Position numbers and translations under genes: made by a program. DNA of 64,000 nucleotides. It comes from Epiperipatus broadwayi. Lineage: Eukaryota > Onychophora > Udeonychophora > Euonychophora > Peripatidae. The notes below the pieces were generated by a model. It was not told where the DNA came from. It ran no database searches and was given only the letters and a program-made list of their open reading frames with translations. Below are positions 11,881 to 24,213 of this stretch, in pieces. Every line of letters begins with the position of its first letter. Position 1 is the stretch's first letter. The stretch is from positions 2,000,224-2,064,223 of the forward strand of contig JAQFVV010006336.1 of assembly GCA_028023455.1 (NCBI GenBank), read 5' to 3'.

Positions 11881-13691
11881 ATGAAGAGGGAACAGGTTGG
11901 AGTTTAAATATACAATATTGAAAAAAAGAAATGATAATATTTTAAATTTGATCTTATGTTTACAATGAACAATTTAATATAGTTATATGGAATTATAAGT
12001 AATTTTATTTTGTAATTTGTAAAAGCAAATTGTTATAAGGATGATAGTAGACAAATATAAGTTAGAAATATGAAGGTAATTGTTTGCTAAAGCAAAGTTA
12101 AGCATTGTATTCAAGATACACTCAAGGATTTCTGTTAACATTTAGCTGAATCTCCTAAATCGTAGATGAAAATTATGGTGGAAGACATAGGGATTCAGAT
12201 TTAATAGTACACAACATAAAATTCTTATTGGTTGTATTTTGATATATAGATTGAGAATAAAACCATAGGAAGATGGAGTTTGAAATCAAAAACTAATTGA
12301 TGATTTTATAGTTATTATAATTTTTTTTTTTAAAAAAAGAAACAAGTAAAGATCAAAGAATGAATATCAATGAGTCTACCAATAAACAAAAGGTGACATT
12401 TCACCATATAATAACAAGATTATTGTATTGAAGCAAGTATATAATAATTAATGGTTTCCATTTTGTCTTTATAAGTTGAAGCCTAACTTATAATGGGTTG
12501 ATAATTGCAAAAGAATTGAAACTGATTAGATAATGGATTGCCCTGATCTGTGATATGTAGAAGAAAATATGTGAATGTATATATCACAACAGCACTATAT
12601 TACATGAAAATGTAATATTTCTTTTTGTTTAGTTTTATTTTTTATTTTTTGTAAATATCAAAAATGGAAGTTTTTCAATTGTTATAGTGTTGTTATATTA
12701 TATTTGTATATAAATGTATTACTATTGTTATGTTACATTACCTGTTAGTTAAAATGTTTATTATAATATCGTGTAAATATTATGATTAAAGTTGACTTGA
12801 ATATTAAGAGTTGCATTTCTTTTGTGGAAGTCATTGTCACTACTTGAAGTAAACCCAAAGTGTATGGTTTGAGAGTGAAATAAGAAATTAATCCGGTTTA
12901 GAACAATATAACAATCATTTAAGAACACACTTCCTAAAAAAGATTTTAACTTAATAAAAACTGCCTTGGTCACATAAGTCATTAATAATATTGCAAATTA
13001 TTAAAGTATGCTCATCTATAAGGAATTAAACTATATATTGCTTATTATTAAAAGTATCAAATTTAATTACAATGTAGATAACAATATTAATCTTAAGAGT
13101 AAGTATTAAAGAACATAAATAAAAAAAAGAGTACAATTTTGATTACAGATTCAGGTTATAAGTGTTTTCTTAATTAATACACTACATATAGAGTTCAGTA
13201 AAATCTCTCTTGATATTTTATAGGTGAATAAAATAACTAATTAAAAATCGATGATTATCCTAAAATCTCCTTAGTATAAATTTATTATTATGATTATTGC
13301 TAATTATAATCCCATAGAAGTATTAAGAATAATGTTCAGTATACAATAACATGATAGTATAATTTATTCTATAATTAATGGAAAGTCGATAATTATAGAT
13401 GTTTTATTATATTTATTTAATCATTATTGTTAATTATGAAACTATGTAGATACTGAATAAGAAGGAGTGTCTGTGTATTCTCATGTCATTAGATAAATAC
13501 TTTTGTATTTATTTAATGTTAAAGGGAATGCAATATTGTTGATAGGTTAGGAGAGTCTTATGATTATTAATATCGACCAAAGATAATTAAAAAATGGTAA
13601 GAGTCTTAAATGTTATCTAGATCAAGTCATAGGATAGCCTAATGTAGGAATTTGGCATATCATCTAGGGGTCATCATCCTATTGGTAGAGT

Positions 13692-13694
<3 letters not shown>
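11879..13694. other. Intergenic, nothing recognised
   Basis: AT-rich sequence without coding signal or repeat structure that I can see. The 73-codon open frame on the minus strand at 12761-12982 has no recognisable motif or splice context and is treated as chance. Confidence 0.55.

Positions 13695-13757
<63 letters not shown>
13695..13757. repeat. (TA)n microsatellite
   Basis: About 62 bp of TA, preceded by GAGTACA and followed directly by the left arm of a long inverted repeat. Confidence 0.95.
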
Positions 13758-13763
<6 letters not shown>

Positions 13764-13960
13764 CGAATCGATGTCTGTATGTATTTTCAAATATTTATTT
13801 ATAAATTTTTATATATATGTAATTATATAACAGAATATTTGTAAATGCAGTAACTAAATAATTAAAAAATATTTTATTATTTAGTTACTGTATTTACAAA
13901 TATTCAGTTATATAATTACGTATATTGCTTTAAAATACAGACATCGAATCATAATATTAT
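13757..13960. repeat. Long inverted repeat (hairpin), arms about 95 bp
   Basis: The left arm begins ATAATATTACGAATCGATG and the right arm ends CATCGAATCATAATATTAT. In between, TATGTATTTTCAAA, ACAGAATATTTGTAAATG and CAGTAACTAAATAATTAAAA recur as reverse complements with few differences, around a loop of a few bases near 13862. It may be a foldback or MITE-like element lodged against the (TA)n tract. No coding capacity was seen. Confidence 0.8.
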
Positions 13961-14908
13961 ATATTCACTAACACTAAAGACAAAAATTATTATTATAATA
14001 TGCTTCTAGCTTCACTATTGCTAAGGTAGGTATTATTTTCATAAATAAATATTTAGATATCCAATATCAAGCTAGTTTATTATTATTTTATATGCACTCT
14101 ATTCATATGTATATCTTTTGTACATTAAATATTATTGACTTAGAGTTAAAGCAATTTTAGAAATATTACAAATTCTAAAACAACATATAGCATAATAAGA
14201 AAATAGCTTTGTCAATTATAATTAAATTTGTAAGTAGCACAAAACTTTTTAAAATAATTTCCAATTTTAATAAGACTGATCTGAAAGTTTTTGATGATGA
14301 ACATTAACTTGTAGTTATATGTTAAACAATTTCCATCATTTAGTTGAAATGTTAACTGTTTTTTAAAAGAAATGTTAAATTTTATTTACATTTTTCTAAA
14401 TACATTTAACTGTTAGTAAAAAATTACAGATTAATATTCTGCACTAACAATAAGTAGAACATTTGAAAAAATAAAATGAAGTTTGTACTTTTCTAAAAGT
14501 GGTTAGCAATTTAACTTATTTAATATAATTACAAATGTTAACAAAAATGTATATGCATTCCTTTTACATTTTTTAGTTAGTCAATATTTATTAGTTTATT
14601 ATAATAGAATTCTTCTATTTTGACAATGGATAAATATTAAATAGTGTAACCAATCAAATTTAAATCTTTTATAAATTGTTTATGATATAAATTATAAAGT
14701 ATAAATAATGAATTTGATAATAATTAAAATATATACTAAATAATGAAAAAACTATAATAATTGAAACTAATTATACAAGACTTGTTTTAAGATAAATAAA
14801 CCTAGGTAAAGAACCAGTGACAGCAAAAGTTGTGTCTTGATTTAAATAAATTACATCATTAAATTACTTTTTTTGACTCAAAAATGCAGTAAAAATTTAG
14901 TAAAATAC
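13961..14908. other. Intergenic, nothing recognised
   Basis: AT-rich DNA without coding, RNA or repeat signal that I can support. Confidence 0.55.
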
Positions 14909-14921
14909 AATAACTACTTGT

Positions 14922-15759
14922 ATAAATCAGCATTTATTTTTTATAGCGTCTGTATACAATTGTAATCACATTCATATCGGCTTCAAACCAAATTGTGCAA
15001 ACGCTTTTTACGAGTGTTAAATAATAAATGAATACCCTCTGACCCATACAAGATATAGAATTTATGCAGCAATAAAAGGAATCCTCTTATTACTACGACT
15101 CAAATATTTATATATGAGCAAATCTGAAGTACTGGCTCAGAAGGTGTGACTATAGAACAGTCACTTTGAATTACTATATATAATTTATGAATGAATGACG
15201 CCGATGAAATTTACTAGAATTTACTGAACGTCATTCCAACTGAAATTAATCACATATATAAATCAGCATTTATTTTTTATAGCGTCTGTATACAATTGTA
15301 ATCACATTCATATCAGCTTCAAACCAAATTGTGCAAACGCTTTTTACGAGTGTTAAATAATAAATGAATACCCTCTGACCCATACAAGATATAGAATTTA
15401 TGCAGCAATAAAAGGAATCCTCTTATTACTACGACTCAAATATTTATATATGAGCAAATGCTGATTTATATATGTGATTAATTTCAGTTGGAATGACGTT
15501 CAATAAATTCTAGTAAATTTCATCGGCGTCATTCATTCATAAGTTATATATAGTAATTCAAAGTGACTGTTCTATAGTCACACCTTCTGAGCCAGTACTT
15601 CAGATTTGCTCATATATAAATATTTGAGTCGTAGTAATAAGAGTATTCCTTTTATTGCTGCATAAATTCTATATCTTGTATGGGTCAGAGGGTATTCATT
15701 TATTATTTAAGACTCGTAAAAAGCATTTGCACAATTTGGTTTGAAGCCGATATGAATGT
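14922..15759. mobile_element. Foldback element, family A, copy 1 (838 bp)
   Basis: It is flanked by a perfect 13-bp direct repeat, AATAACTACTTGT (14909-14921 and 15760-15772), which is a target-site duplication. Inside is a unit of about 326 bp (head ATCAGCATTTATTTTTTATA, tail with CATTCCAACTGAAATTAATC). It is followed by a second partial unit from about 15257 and then, from about 15460, an inverted permuted copy, so most of the element folds back on itself. It encodes no protein. A 13-bp duplication is longer than those usual for cut-and-paste transposases and fits target-primed reverse transcription, so mobilisation by a LINE is plausible. Related copies are at 39.6 and 43.8 kb. Confidence 0.8.
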
Positions 15760-15772
15760 AATAACTACTTGT

Positions 15773-16800
15773 GTAAGCATAGGAAATGGTGATCATGTGA
15801 TGTTATTGGTAAAATATAAATTGAGACTAATTTATATACATTACATTTTACATTTAAAATTATGTTACTGAATTAATGTAAGATACTAGAAATAAATATA
15901 ATCCACTTAATTAGTTATTGTATAATGTTTTAATGATAAACATGCTTAATTCTTTATCAATTTCAAATTAAATACTTTTCATTTTTAATATTTTATTTGA
16001 CTCTTTTGTTCAATATATTAATACAATAGTATATTTTTAAGCTTAGGTTGGTAAATCATGGCTTATCTATGTCATATTCTAACATTCAAACCATATATGA
16101 TTTTTCAAGCAACAAACCAAATAGTTATTTTTTTTTACTTCATTGACTTATTATTATTAATGTTTACCAAAATATTTCATATTACTTGAAATTGTATTAA
16201 CTAAACCAATAATGTCATGAAATTTAGTGTAATGCATTCCAGTCAAAAACCATAAACACTATGTATTATTAAAATAAATACGAATAAAAAATAAAGATTC
16301 TTATAATAATTAAATTATTATTATTATTTATTTGTTTCTAAAACTGAAATAATATGTAATTGTTTATAGTTCAGAAAATATTCACATTCTTTTAACATTG
16401 AATATCATTTGAAAGTTTATCATAAACACTTGAACATTTTTGTGTTATTATACCAAAATAATTTCTACGTAAATTTTCAATATTTTATTTATTGTAATGA
16501 TTTATAAATATTTGAAAAACAGGCACTGTTCACAAACCTGGAGCTTAATTGTAAATACAAGAGATTTGAATTCAGACTTTCAAGCACCCTTCAACTATCT
16601 ATAAAATCTCATACAACCAATATACATGACCACACACATGTAGAAAAGATAAGTAATCACCAATATATGTATTTCATGTTCATACCCACACACATATATA
16701 ATCAGTGATCAGTATATATTAAGATAGCAAATCTTCACACTTTAATGGATAATAATAAAAAAACAAAAAAAATACAAATAACACACAAATAATCCATAGT
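15773..16800. other. Intergenic, nothing recognised
   Basis: AT-rich DNA. The open frame at 15680-15871 starts inside the foldback element and has no protein-like features. Confidence 0.55.
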
Positions 16801-16804
16801 TCAC

Positions 16805-17334
16805 AGTGGAGAAGGTAGTGCAATAAGACTCCATGTATCTGCAAATATGTCTGCAGGTGCTAAGGCTTGATCCCTGAGCCTAATTTTGTCTAATTTATTA
16901 ATGAAGAGTGATTTGAGTTTTTTAGATGTGGGGCTGAAACGGAAATGACATCTGAGAAACCAAAGGTAAAGAGAAGGAAAAATAGACCTCTTTGGATGTT
17001 GTTAATGAGCATCTGAAGAGAGGTAATATGAGATTTTGTGATAGAAACTATCAGTGTCCTGTATGGTTGAAGTGCTGTGCATTGGAGCAAGAATTGTTCT
17101 ATGGATTGTTCATCTTTATGGCAAACTTGGCAATTAGTATTAATATTAGCATATGGCATTTTGTGAGATAAAAAAACTATTGGAAGGAAGAGCTTTAATG
17201 TTGATTTTAACAAGAAAGTCAAGATATTTAGGCTCTAGATACCAAAATTTAAATTTCTTAATAATTTTCTTGTTAGTAAGTGTAATTAAACTTTGTGGTT
17301 TGAGGGTAGCATCTATCATATTGGCATGCCTATA
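16805..17334 (-). pseudogene. LINE ORF2 C-terminal fragment, same family as the 6.9-kb copy
   Basis: Read on the minus strand, the fragment begins at about 17330 with KKFKFWYLEPKYLDFLVKIN. This matches the RHLKLESRFLDCLVKINL region of the LINE at 6.9-9.06 kb. After a frameshift near 17160 comes NCQVCHKDEQSIEQFLLQC, the same C-C-H-C zinc cluster, then IFADTWSLIALPSPL, matching FDTMWSLIKLD at the other copy's C-terminus. Only the last roughly 170 codons are present, and no RT catalytic motif. The upstream edge is TGTACCGGTC next to a short TATA, which resembles an LTR terminus, so an LTR element may have cut into this copy. Confidence 0.75.
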
Positions 17335-20300
17335 TTGTACCGGTCAAAAATATGACCAGCCAACAAAACTCAGAATCTGAGCAAAAGTACCCTGAATCCA
17401 ATCATACCCGAGATACACAGATCAGGGGCAATCATGAATTCTAACCTGTTTCCCAAATCTATAATACTACAAACAACATCTATAGCGATACCACATAAAT
17501 TCATTATTTCTGGGCCCAGTGCTACAATGTTTTACATGAGAACTCAGCTGATGATGAAGATGATGAGATATTGAGTGAAACAGATATAATTTAAGACATA
17601 TCTAAATATATTAATAAGATTCAAACTCACTGGATCAAGTTTAAATATAAATATTTATTATAACAAAACTTAAGATGATTATATATATCACCAACTTCAC
17701 GCAATGTAAACTTTTATTTAATTACAAAGATTTGATAATCTTGAGTCAATTATTTTCAGATTGACAGATATCAATCTAGTGCAGTATTACAATACATAAC
17801 ATATATTTGGAAATCAGATTTTATTTAATGATACAAAAAAAGTATATCTGGGTGATTGGTAGACATTATACACAAGGAGAAATTACATATGTAGATACGA
17901 TAATGGGGTTTTGCTATTTCTATGAATTTGTTAGATGGCCATTGGCATTGTGATATATAAATTTATTCAACATTTATGGCATTTACTTATGACATTTAAA
18001 CATAATACATTGGGATTCATAAGTATACTAAAACAGATATTTATTATTGATTTTAAACATTTAAAGATTAAATATTTAGCAAAACTTTACAAATATGTTA
18101 ACAACTTATTTAAAAAAAGGAGATGGCAGCTTTCAAATGGTTGGATCTAAAACTTCAAGAAAAGATATTTAAAGATTTAAATGATTCATTATCACATATC
18201 ATTATGATTTATATTATTAAACAGGCTGGGAAATGAAATATAAAGAATTTTGGTGCTAGCATATATATCAGTAACAGGAAATATGGCAACTTTGGCTGAT
18301 AACAGTTCATAATTCTTCTATTTGATGATGGTATGCCCACTTCAGGTGGAGTGATACCTAATAGAGAGGTAGGTAGGAAGTTGCTATGGTCCATGCAGAG
18401 CTTCAACTTCACTAACTCGCTTGTTCCAGGGTGTAGATTTATACCCCTGTTTTGAACAAGAACACTAATAAAGTGAAGGCTTTGTAATTCTCAGTGACAG
18501 TGTAGATGGATATTAGCAATATAATATAATATATAAGAACAAGAATGGCAAACAAGGAAAATCAGAATTCTCCAGAGTGACAGTATGGATGGGAGTGGAC
18601 AAAAGCAATATATAACTTATAAATAAATTCTGATATATGCTAGCACTGTGACTATATAGACATGAAATTATTTGATTTAATAATAAAATAAAGCCTTAAA
18701 TAGTTTAATAAAGATGTAATAACATGTTTAAATAATGACCCATATACAATAAAGTCATTAATAAGTAATTAAAATTATAATTAATAAAGCTTGCATTTCT
18801 CCTTCTTGAATCAATCCCATTTTATTTATCATATATATAAAAAAAACAAATTTGTGCACTTAAGAGTGTGGCTAAAAAAAATAAAATGGGTCACCATCCT
18901 TTTGGTGATTAAAATAAAGAAATCAATAAAATCAAAATGGACATCAAGATCCACCCAGATTGGAAAATTATATATACATCTTGAGCAAATTAACAATAAA
19001 CTATTTTAATGCATATATTTATTAGAAAGAAAAACTCCCCTTACAAGCTATTTAGAAATGAATAAAATGAAGTAATTGATTACTTTCTTCCCTATTTTAT
19101 TCCACAGCAGGATATAGATGAAGCTCATAAGACTGAGTTTGATTGACATTTACATATATAAATGAAGGGGAAATATAAAAATATCATCAATAAGAAATTA
19201 TTACTGCACTAAATTACAGGAATAATGAGAAGTGTGAGTTCGATGAAAGAATATACATTAGGATTAGTTTAGATTGTAGAGAATCGAAATAGAGTAAATA
19301 GAAAGTTAGGTTAAAGCACTCACCAGTCAGTGAGTTAATAGAGATTCAACATTTAAAAGAAAAAGACATTAATTTTAAGATTAATTAGTTAGAACTCAGG
19401 TAAGGTGATTAAAATGACTTTTGAGCTTGTTACATCATGATCCTCCAGAATGGGGGTATGTACAAATTTTGTATTGAGATGGCATTCTGTGCTTTTTGGG
19501 GCAGGCAGATTCTTTTTAGGTTGAAAACATTTCTTCTTGGTATTGGCAGTTCTCTAACAGCATGGGCACTTTTAATTGGAAGGAGCCATACTGATACATG
19601 GTGAGGAGATGGTCTAAAGATTGAGGGAAGATGGCTTGGGTCCCTCTACTTAAACACCATTTCAAAAATCAATGAACATGCAGTACATTGGTGACAGCAC
19701 AAAACTCTAATACAATAGATTTTCAGTCCTATTTATACACCTTTGTAATTATTTTTTTTTATATATATTTACATAAAAATTAAAAATGGAAGAAGCAACC
19801 GTTAATTATCCAAAGGTAATAAAAAGGCTGGAAACATTATATTGTTTCAGGGTTTTAAAATAAATTTTAATGACAGTTTTAATGAAAGTAAAATTTAAAC
19901 AAAGCTAATGGATTTTACTTTAATTGCAAATATTTTTGTCCAACCTATTTCAAATTTGGAAATTGTTTGAATTTATTTTGGACATTTATCTAAGGATTGC
20001 ATCTCCAATAACAATAGACAAAATATTTCTTTAAGTTAAAGATTATGTTTGGGCTAGAAATTTAATTAAAAGCATTCCTAAGCAAGAATAAGCTTGTGGT
20101 TAAGACCTGTAAGGTCCCTACCTTCGCATTTTCAAGCACACATGCTTAAAGGCTTATTGCCTTAGTAAATATTATTTAATCACTTTAGTATTATTAACAT
20201 CAATAGATGTGGTTCAGGTATATACATATATTACAGGATCATATGTAAATAATTACAAATCTGAAATGAGGTAAATAATTTCGTATATTTTAAAATTGTA

Positions 20301-20462
20301 CCCAATTGTCTGATTTGTATTTTATAAACTCTTCATGGATTATCCTTGTACAACATATAAATATGTTAATATTTCCAGTGAAATCTGTCACTGGGTCTTA
20401 ATATTTTTTTCCTGAGAAATAATTTATTATTTTTATAGATACCATTTAAATGTTAGATAAAT
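17335..20462. other. Intergenic; LTR-like terminus at its left edge
   Basis: It starts with TGTACCGGTCAAAAATATG, which matches TGTACTGGTCAAAATATG at 32429 and is the reverse complement of the CCGGTACA end at 51520. This suggests an LTR 5' end, but no 3' end could be found. The remainder has no coding or RNA signal; open frames of 60-75 codons lack motifs. Confidence 0.4.
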
Positions 20463-20622
20463 TAAATGAATAATATTTTTGTAATGCAATTTTTACACAC
20501 TGTTCTCAGCAAGATCCTAGAGACTGTTTTTTTTCCTACATTTAGCACCTTGTTGCTGGGATATAATCATAAACATATGACCAAAACATGTGGAAAAAAA
20601 TGTATCATCACCAAGATAAACA

Positions 20623-20648
20623 TTTCATGCTGAATCATCACTCACCAG
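20623..20648 (-). ncRNA. Hammerhead-like core relic, unit 1
   Basis: On the minus strand it reads CTGGTGA, then GTGATG ATT CAGCAT, then GAAA. Compared with the core CTGATGA-stem II-GAAA, one residue (A6) is changed and stem II has one mismatch. The helix III and helix I partners are not convincing, so it is probably inactive. Confidence 0.4.
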
Positions 20649-20696
20649 TTGGATCAGATTATAATCTCTTACACATATCATTAGCATTGTTCAATA

Positions 20697-20974
<278 letters not shown>

Positions 20975-21242
20975 TCAGTACAGTGTAATTGATGAGGCAA
21001 ACTTGCTGCCCTCACAACTTTGACACAAATCACTTGACAAAAGTATATTGCTAATTTTTGTTGCCATTCTTTAGACTAGATATTCTCCACTTAATAAAAA
21101 AAATTCTGTATTTTAATTTTTACTACCCCAACTGTCAGCAAGGTAGGAAGTGTTTTCTATTTGCTTTCAAAATTTTGTGAAGGGATATAGTTATAAACAT
21201 AGAACCAAATATATTTTAAAAAGATGTTTCCCAAAAGAACCA

Positions 21243-21268
21243 TTTCATGCTGAATCAGCATTTATCAG
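21243..21268 (-). ncRNA. Hammerhead-like core relic, unit 2
   Basis: On the minus strand it reads CTGATAA, then a hairpin (ATGCTG ATT CAGCAT), then GAAA. Stem II is a full 6 bp here. Only position G8 of the conserved core is altered. Confidence 0.4.
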
Positions 21269-21602
21269 TTCACCCAGATAACAATCTCTTACATATATCT
21301 TTATCATTGTTCAGTATATATAGATATCCAAATACTATAGGGTAGATGATAAACGAAAAGCTCACTGACCTCACAACTTTGAGGCAAACTCCTTGATGAA
21401 AGTATATTAATAATTTTTATTAGTTATTGTTTAGAGTAGAAATTATTCACTTAATGAATAATATTTCTCTAGTATAATTTTCAGTATACCACTCTCAGCA
21501 AGATAGAGCTTCTTTCTATTCACTATTAATACCTTGTGGAGGAATGTAACCATAAACATATGACCAAAGCCTGAAAAAAAAGTCTGATTCTCAAGATACA
21601 CA

Positions 21603-21628
21603 TTTTGTGCTGAAACAGCACTCATCTG
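21603..21628 (-). ncRNA. Hammerhead-like core relic, unit 3
   Basis: On the minus strand it reads CAGATGA, then GTGCTG TTT CAGCAC (a perfect 6-bp stem II), then AAAA. The differences from the canonical core are U4 and G12. Taken position by position, the three relics vote for an exact CTGATGA...GAAA core. Confidence 0.4.
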
Positions 21629-21670
21629 TTGATCCAAATCACAATGTCCTTACAAATATCTTTATCATTA

Positions 21671-22323
21671 AAATATTATTTATTAAGTGGATAATCTAAT
21701 GGCTAATAAAAATTATTATATAAATTTATCTCGCATGATAAATTTTTATATAAAAAATGATCTTTTACTATATTCTCAGGTAATCTTATTATTTTATTCA
21801 ATCATTATATGTAATAATAACAAACTTTATTGAAAGCATAAATAAATAAAATAGCTGTACGATATTAATGAAAGACCCTGTGATAGGATAATAAATAATA
21901 GACAAGATTGTACAAGATCGTGGATTAAAAGTAAAAGAAAAAATTATAATTTTTGTATAAAATAGAAAGAGCTTTAGAATAACGATTACTTCATTTAAAC
22001 AGTCATAAAAATAATTAATACATGTAAACTCTGTAATAAAATAAATTTTAATCTGATATTATATATAAATAAATGTGTGTGTATACTTACAATGTACGTT
22101 TACAAATATATTCTAATTAATAATGATACATCTGGGTTATATTTACAAAATAAACTAAGCTAAAAGAGAAAGAATCGATAAATTCAAGAAAGTACTAAAG
22201 ATTGATTTTTCTTCTGTTAGGTAATAAGTTAGATATAATCAGGAAAGGTCTATAGATAAAATAATTTTAAATAGAAAACAGAAGTCATTTAACAAAAAAA
22301 TAAAATAGAAATATATATACTAG

Positions 22324-22325
<2 letters not shown>
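21671..22325. other. Intergenic, nothing recognised
   Basis: AT-rich DNA between the tandem repeat and the (TA)n tract that precedes the retrozyme array. No coding or structural signal was seen. Confidence 0.55.

Positions 22326-22366
<41 letters not shown>
22326..22366. repeat. (TA)n microsatellite, left edge of the retrozyme array
   Basis: About 40 bp of TA directly before the first unit of the hammerhead array. A second TA tract closes the array on the right, which suggests insertion into a TA repeat. Confidence 0.95.
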
Positions 22367-22370
<4 letters not shown>

Positions 22371-22520
22371 AAAATCAGTCATATATCACATGACCTATAT
22401 AGCTTGCATTACCAATATGTAATATCTAAAGAGCCTGCTACTAGCTCTAAACAAGCTTAATTTTTTTTTTTTTATGATAAATGCTACAAGAGAAAATACA
22501 TGAAGCTTTTATCTATGATG

Positions 22521-22576
22521 GTCCCCATCCCCAGACCGGTTTCGAGCTATGGCTCTCATCAGTGAGGAGCTAGGAC
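22521..22576 (-). ncRNA. Type I hammerhead ribozyme 1
   Basis: On the minus strand: helix I strand GTCC/TAGC/TCCTCA, core CTGATGA, stem II GAGC with loop CATA and GCTC, core GAA, palindromic helix III ACC-GGT, cleavage base C17, then TGGGGA/TGG/GGAC closing helix I. Helix I has an inner 6-bp and an outer 4-bp part around an internal loop, the loop that contacts loop II in active natural hammerheads. Predicted cleavage is between 22534 and 22533. All core residues are intact. Confidence 0.9.
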
Positions 22577-22931
22577 ATAAGATTCAAAATATTAACTCAA
22601 GCCAAGCATTTATCTAATTCTTAAATATTAAGAAAAAGATCCAAATCTTCAGACACCTACATGTCTTCAAACTCAGCTCTTTAACCAAAGAAACTATATG
22701 AGCCTGAACTAAATTCAGAGATCCCATATATTAGTAGGCTTAGCAATTTAATATAGCCAAAGCCCTAATAGCAAAATTATAATAGTAAAAATCAGTCATA
22801 TATCACATGACCTATATAGCTTGTATTACCAATATGTAATATATAAAGAGCCTGCTACTAGCTCTAAACAAGCTTAATTTTTTTATGATAAATGCTACAA
22901 GAGAAAATACATGAAGCTTTTATCTATGATG

Positions 22932-22987
22932 GTCCCCATCCCCAGACCGGTTTTGAGCTATGGCTCTCATCAGTGAGGAGCTAGGAC
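22932..22987 (-). ncRNA. Type I hammerhead ribozyme 2, G12 changed to A
   Basis: The fold matches copy 1, but the residue after stem II reads AAAA instead of GAAA. G12 acts as the general base in hammerhead catalysis, so this copy should be inactive or very slow. Predicted cut position 22945/22944 (minus strand). Confidence 0.85.
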
Positions 22988-23388
22988 ATAAGATTCAAAA
23001 TATTAACTCAAGCCAAGCATTTATCTAATTCTTAAATATTAAGAAAAAGATCCAAATCTTCAGACACCTACATGTCTTCAAACTCAGCTCTTTAACCAAA
23101 GAAACTATATGAGCCTGAACTAAATTCAGAGATCCCATATATTAGTAGGCTTAGCAATGTGATATATGACTGATTTTTACTATTATAATTTTGCTATTAG
23201 GGCTTTGGCTATATTAAATTGCTAAGCCTACTAATATATGGGATCTCTGAATTTAGTTCAGGCTCATATAGTTTCTTTGGTTAAAGAGCTGAGTTTGAAG
23301 ACATGTAGGTGTCTGAAGATTTGGATCTTTTTCTTAATATTTAAGAATTAGATAAATGCTTGGCTTGAGTTAATATTTTGAATCTTAT

Positions 23389-23444
23389 GTCCTAGCTCCT
23401 CACTGATGAGAGCCATAGCTCGAAACCGGTCTGGGGATGGGGAC
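23389..23444 (+). ncRNA. Type I hammerhead ribozyme 3
   Basis: Plus-strand copy with CTGATGA at 23402-23408, a 4-bp stem II with CATA loop, GAA, ACC-GGT and C17 at 23431. The predicted cut is 23431/23432. Helix I pairs TCCTCA with TGGGGA (one wobble) and GTCC with GGAC. The core is intact. Confidence 0.92.
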
Positions 23445-23802
23445 CATCATAGATAAAAGCTTCATGTATTTTCTCTTGTAGCATTTATCATAAAAAAAAA
23501 ATTAAGCTTGTTTAGAGCTAGTAGCAGGCTCTTTATATATTACATATTGGTAATACAAGCTATATAGGTCATGTGATATATGACTGATTTTTACTATTAT
23601 AATTTTGCTATTAGGGCTTTGGCTATATTAAATTGCTAAGCCTACTAATATATGGGATCTCTGAATTTAGTTCAGGCTCATATAGTTTCTTTGGTTAAAG
23701 AGCTGAGTTTGAAGACATGTAGGTGTCTGAAGATTTGGATCTTTTTCTTAATATTTAAGAATTAGATAAATGCTTGGCTTGAGTTAATATTTTGAATCTT
23801 AT

Positions 23803-23858
23803 GTCCTAGCTCCTCACTGATGAGAGCCATAGCTCGAAACTGGTCTGGGGATGGGGAC
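23803..23858 (+). ncRNA. Type I hammerhead ribozyme 4, helix III variant
   Basis: As copy 3, but helix III is ACT-GGT, so one C-G pair becomes U-G and the palindrome ACCGGT is lost. The catalytic core is intact. Predicted cut 23845/23846. With so short a helix III, activity may depend on dimer formation, which this change would weaken. Confidence 0.88.
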
Positions 23859-24213
23859 CATCATAGATAAAAGCTTCATGTATTTTCTCTTGTAGCATTT
23901 ATCATAAAAAAATTAAGCTTGTTTAGAGCTAGTAGCAGGCTCTTTATATATTACATATTGGTAATACAAGCTATATAGGTCATGTGATATATGACTGATT
24001 TTTACTATTATAATTTTGCTATTAGGGCTTTGGCTATATTAAATTGCTAAGCCTACTAATATATGGGATCTCTGAATTTAGTTCAGGCTCATATAGTTTC
24101 TTTGGTTAAAGAGCTGAGTTTGAAGACATGTAGGTGTCTGAAGATTTGGATCTTTTTCTTAATATTTAAGAATTAGATAAATGCTTGGCTTGAGTTAATA
24201 TTTTGAATCTTAT

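Noticed and set aside
14922-15759. Hammerhead ribozyme in foldback family A
   Set aside because: CCGATGA and GAAC-GTC occur near each other, but U4 is changed, stem II does not abut the core, and the helix I pairing is wrong.
20085-20150. tRNA- or SINE-like patch (AAGCTTGTGGTTAAG ... CTTCGCATTTTC)
   Set aside because: It loosely resembles A and B boxes but does not fold into a cloverleaf, and no repeat copy was found in the window.
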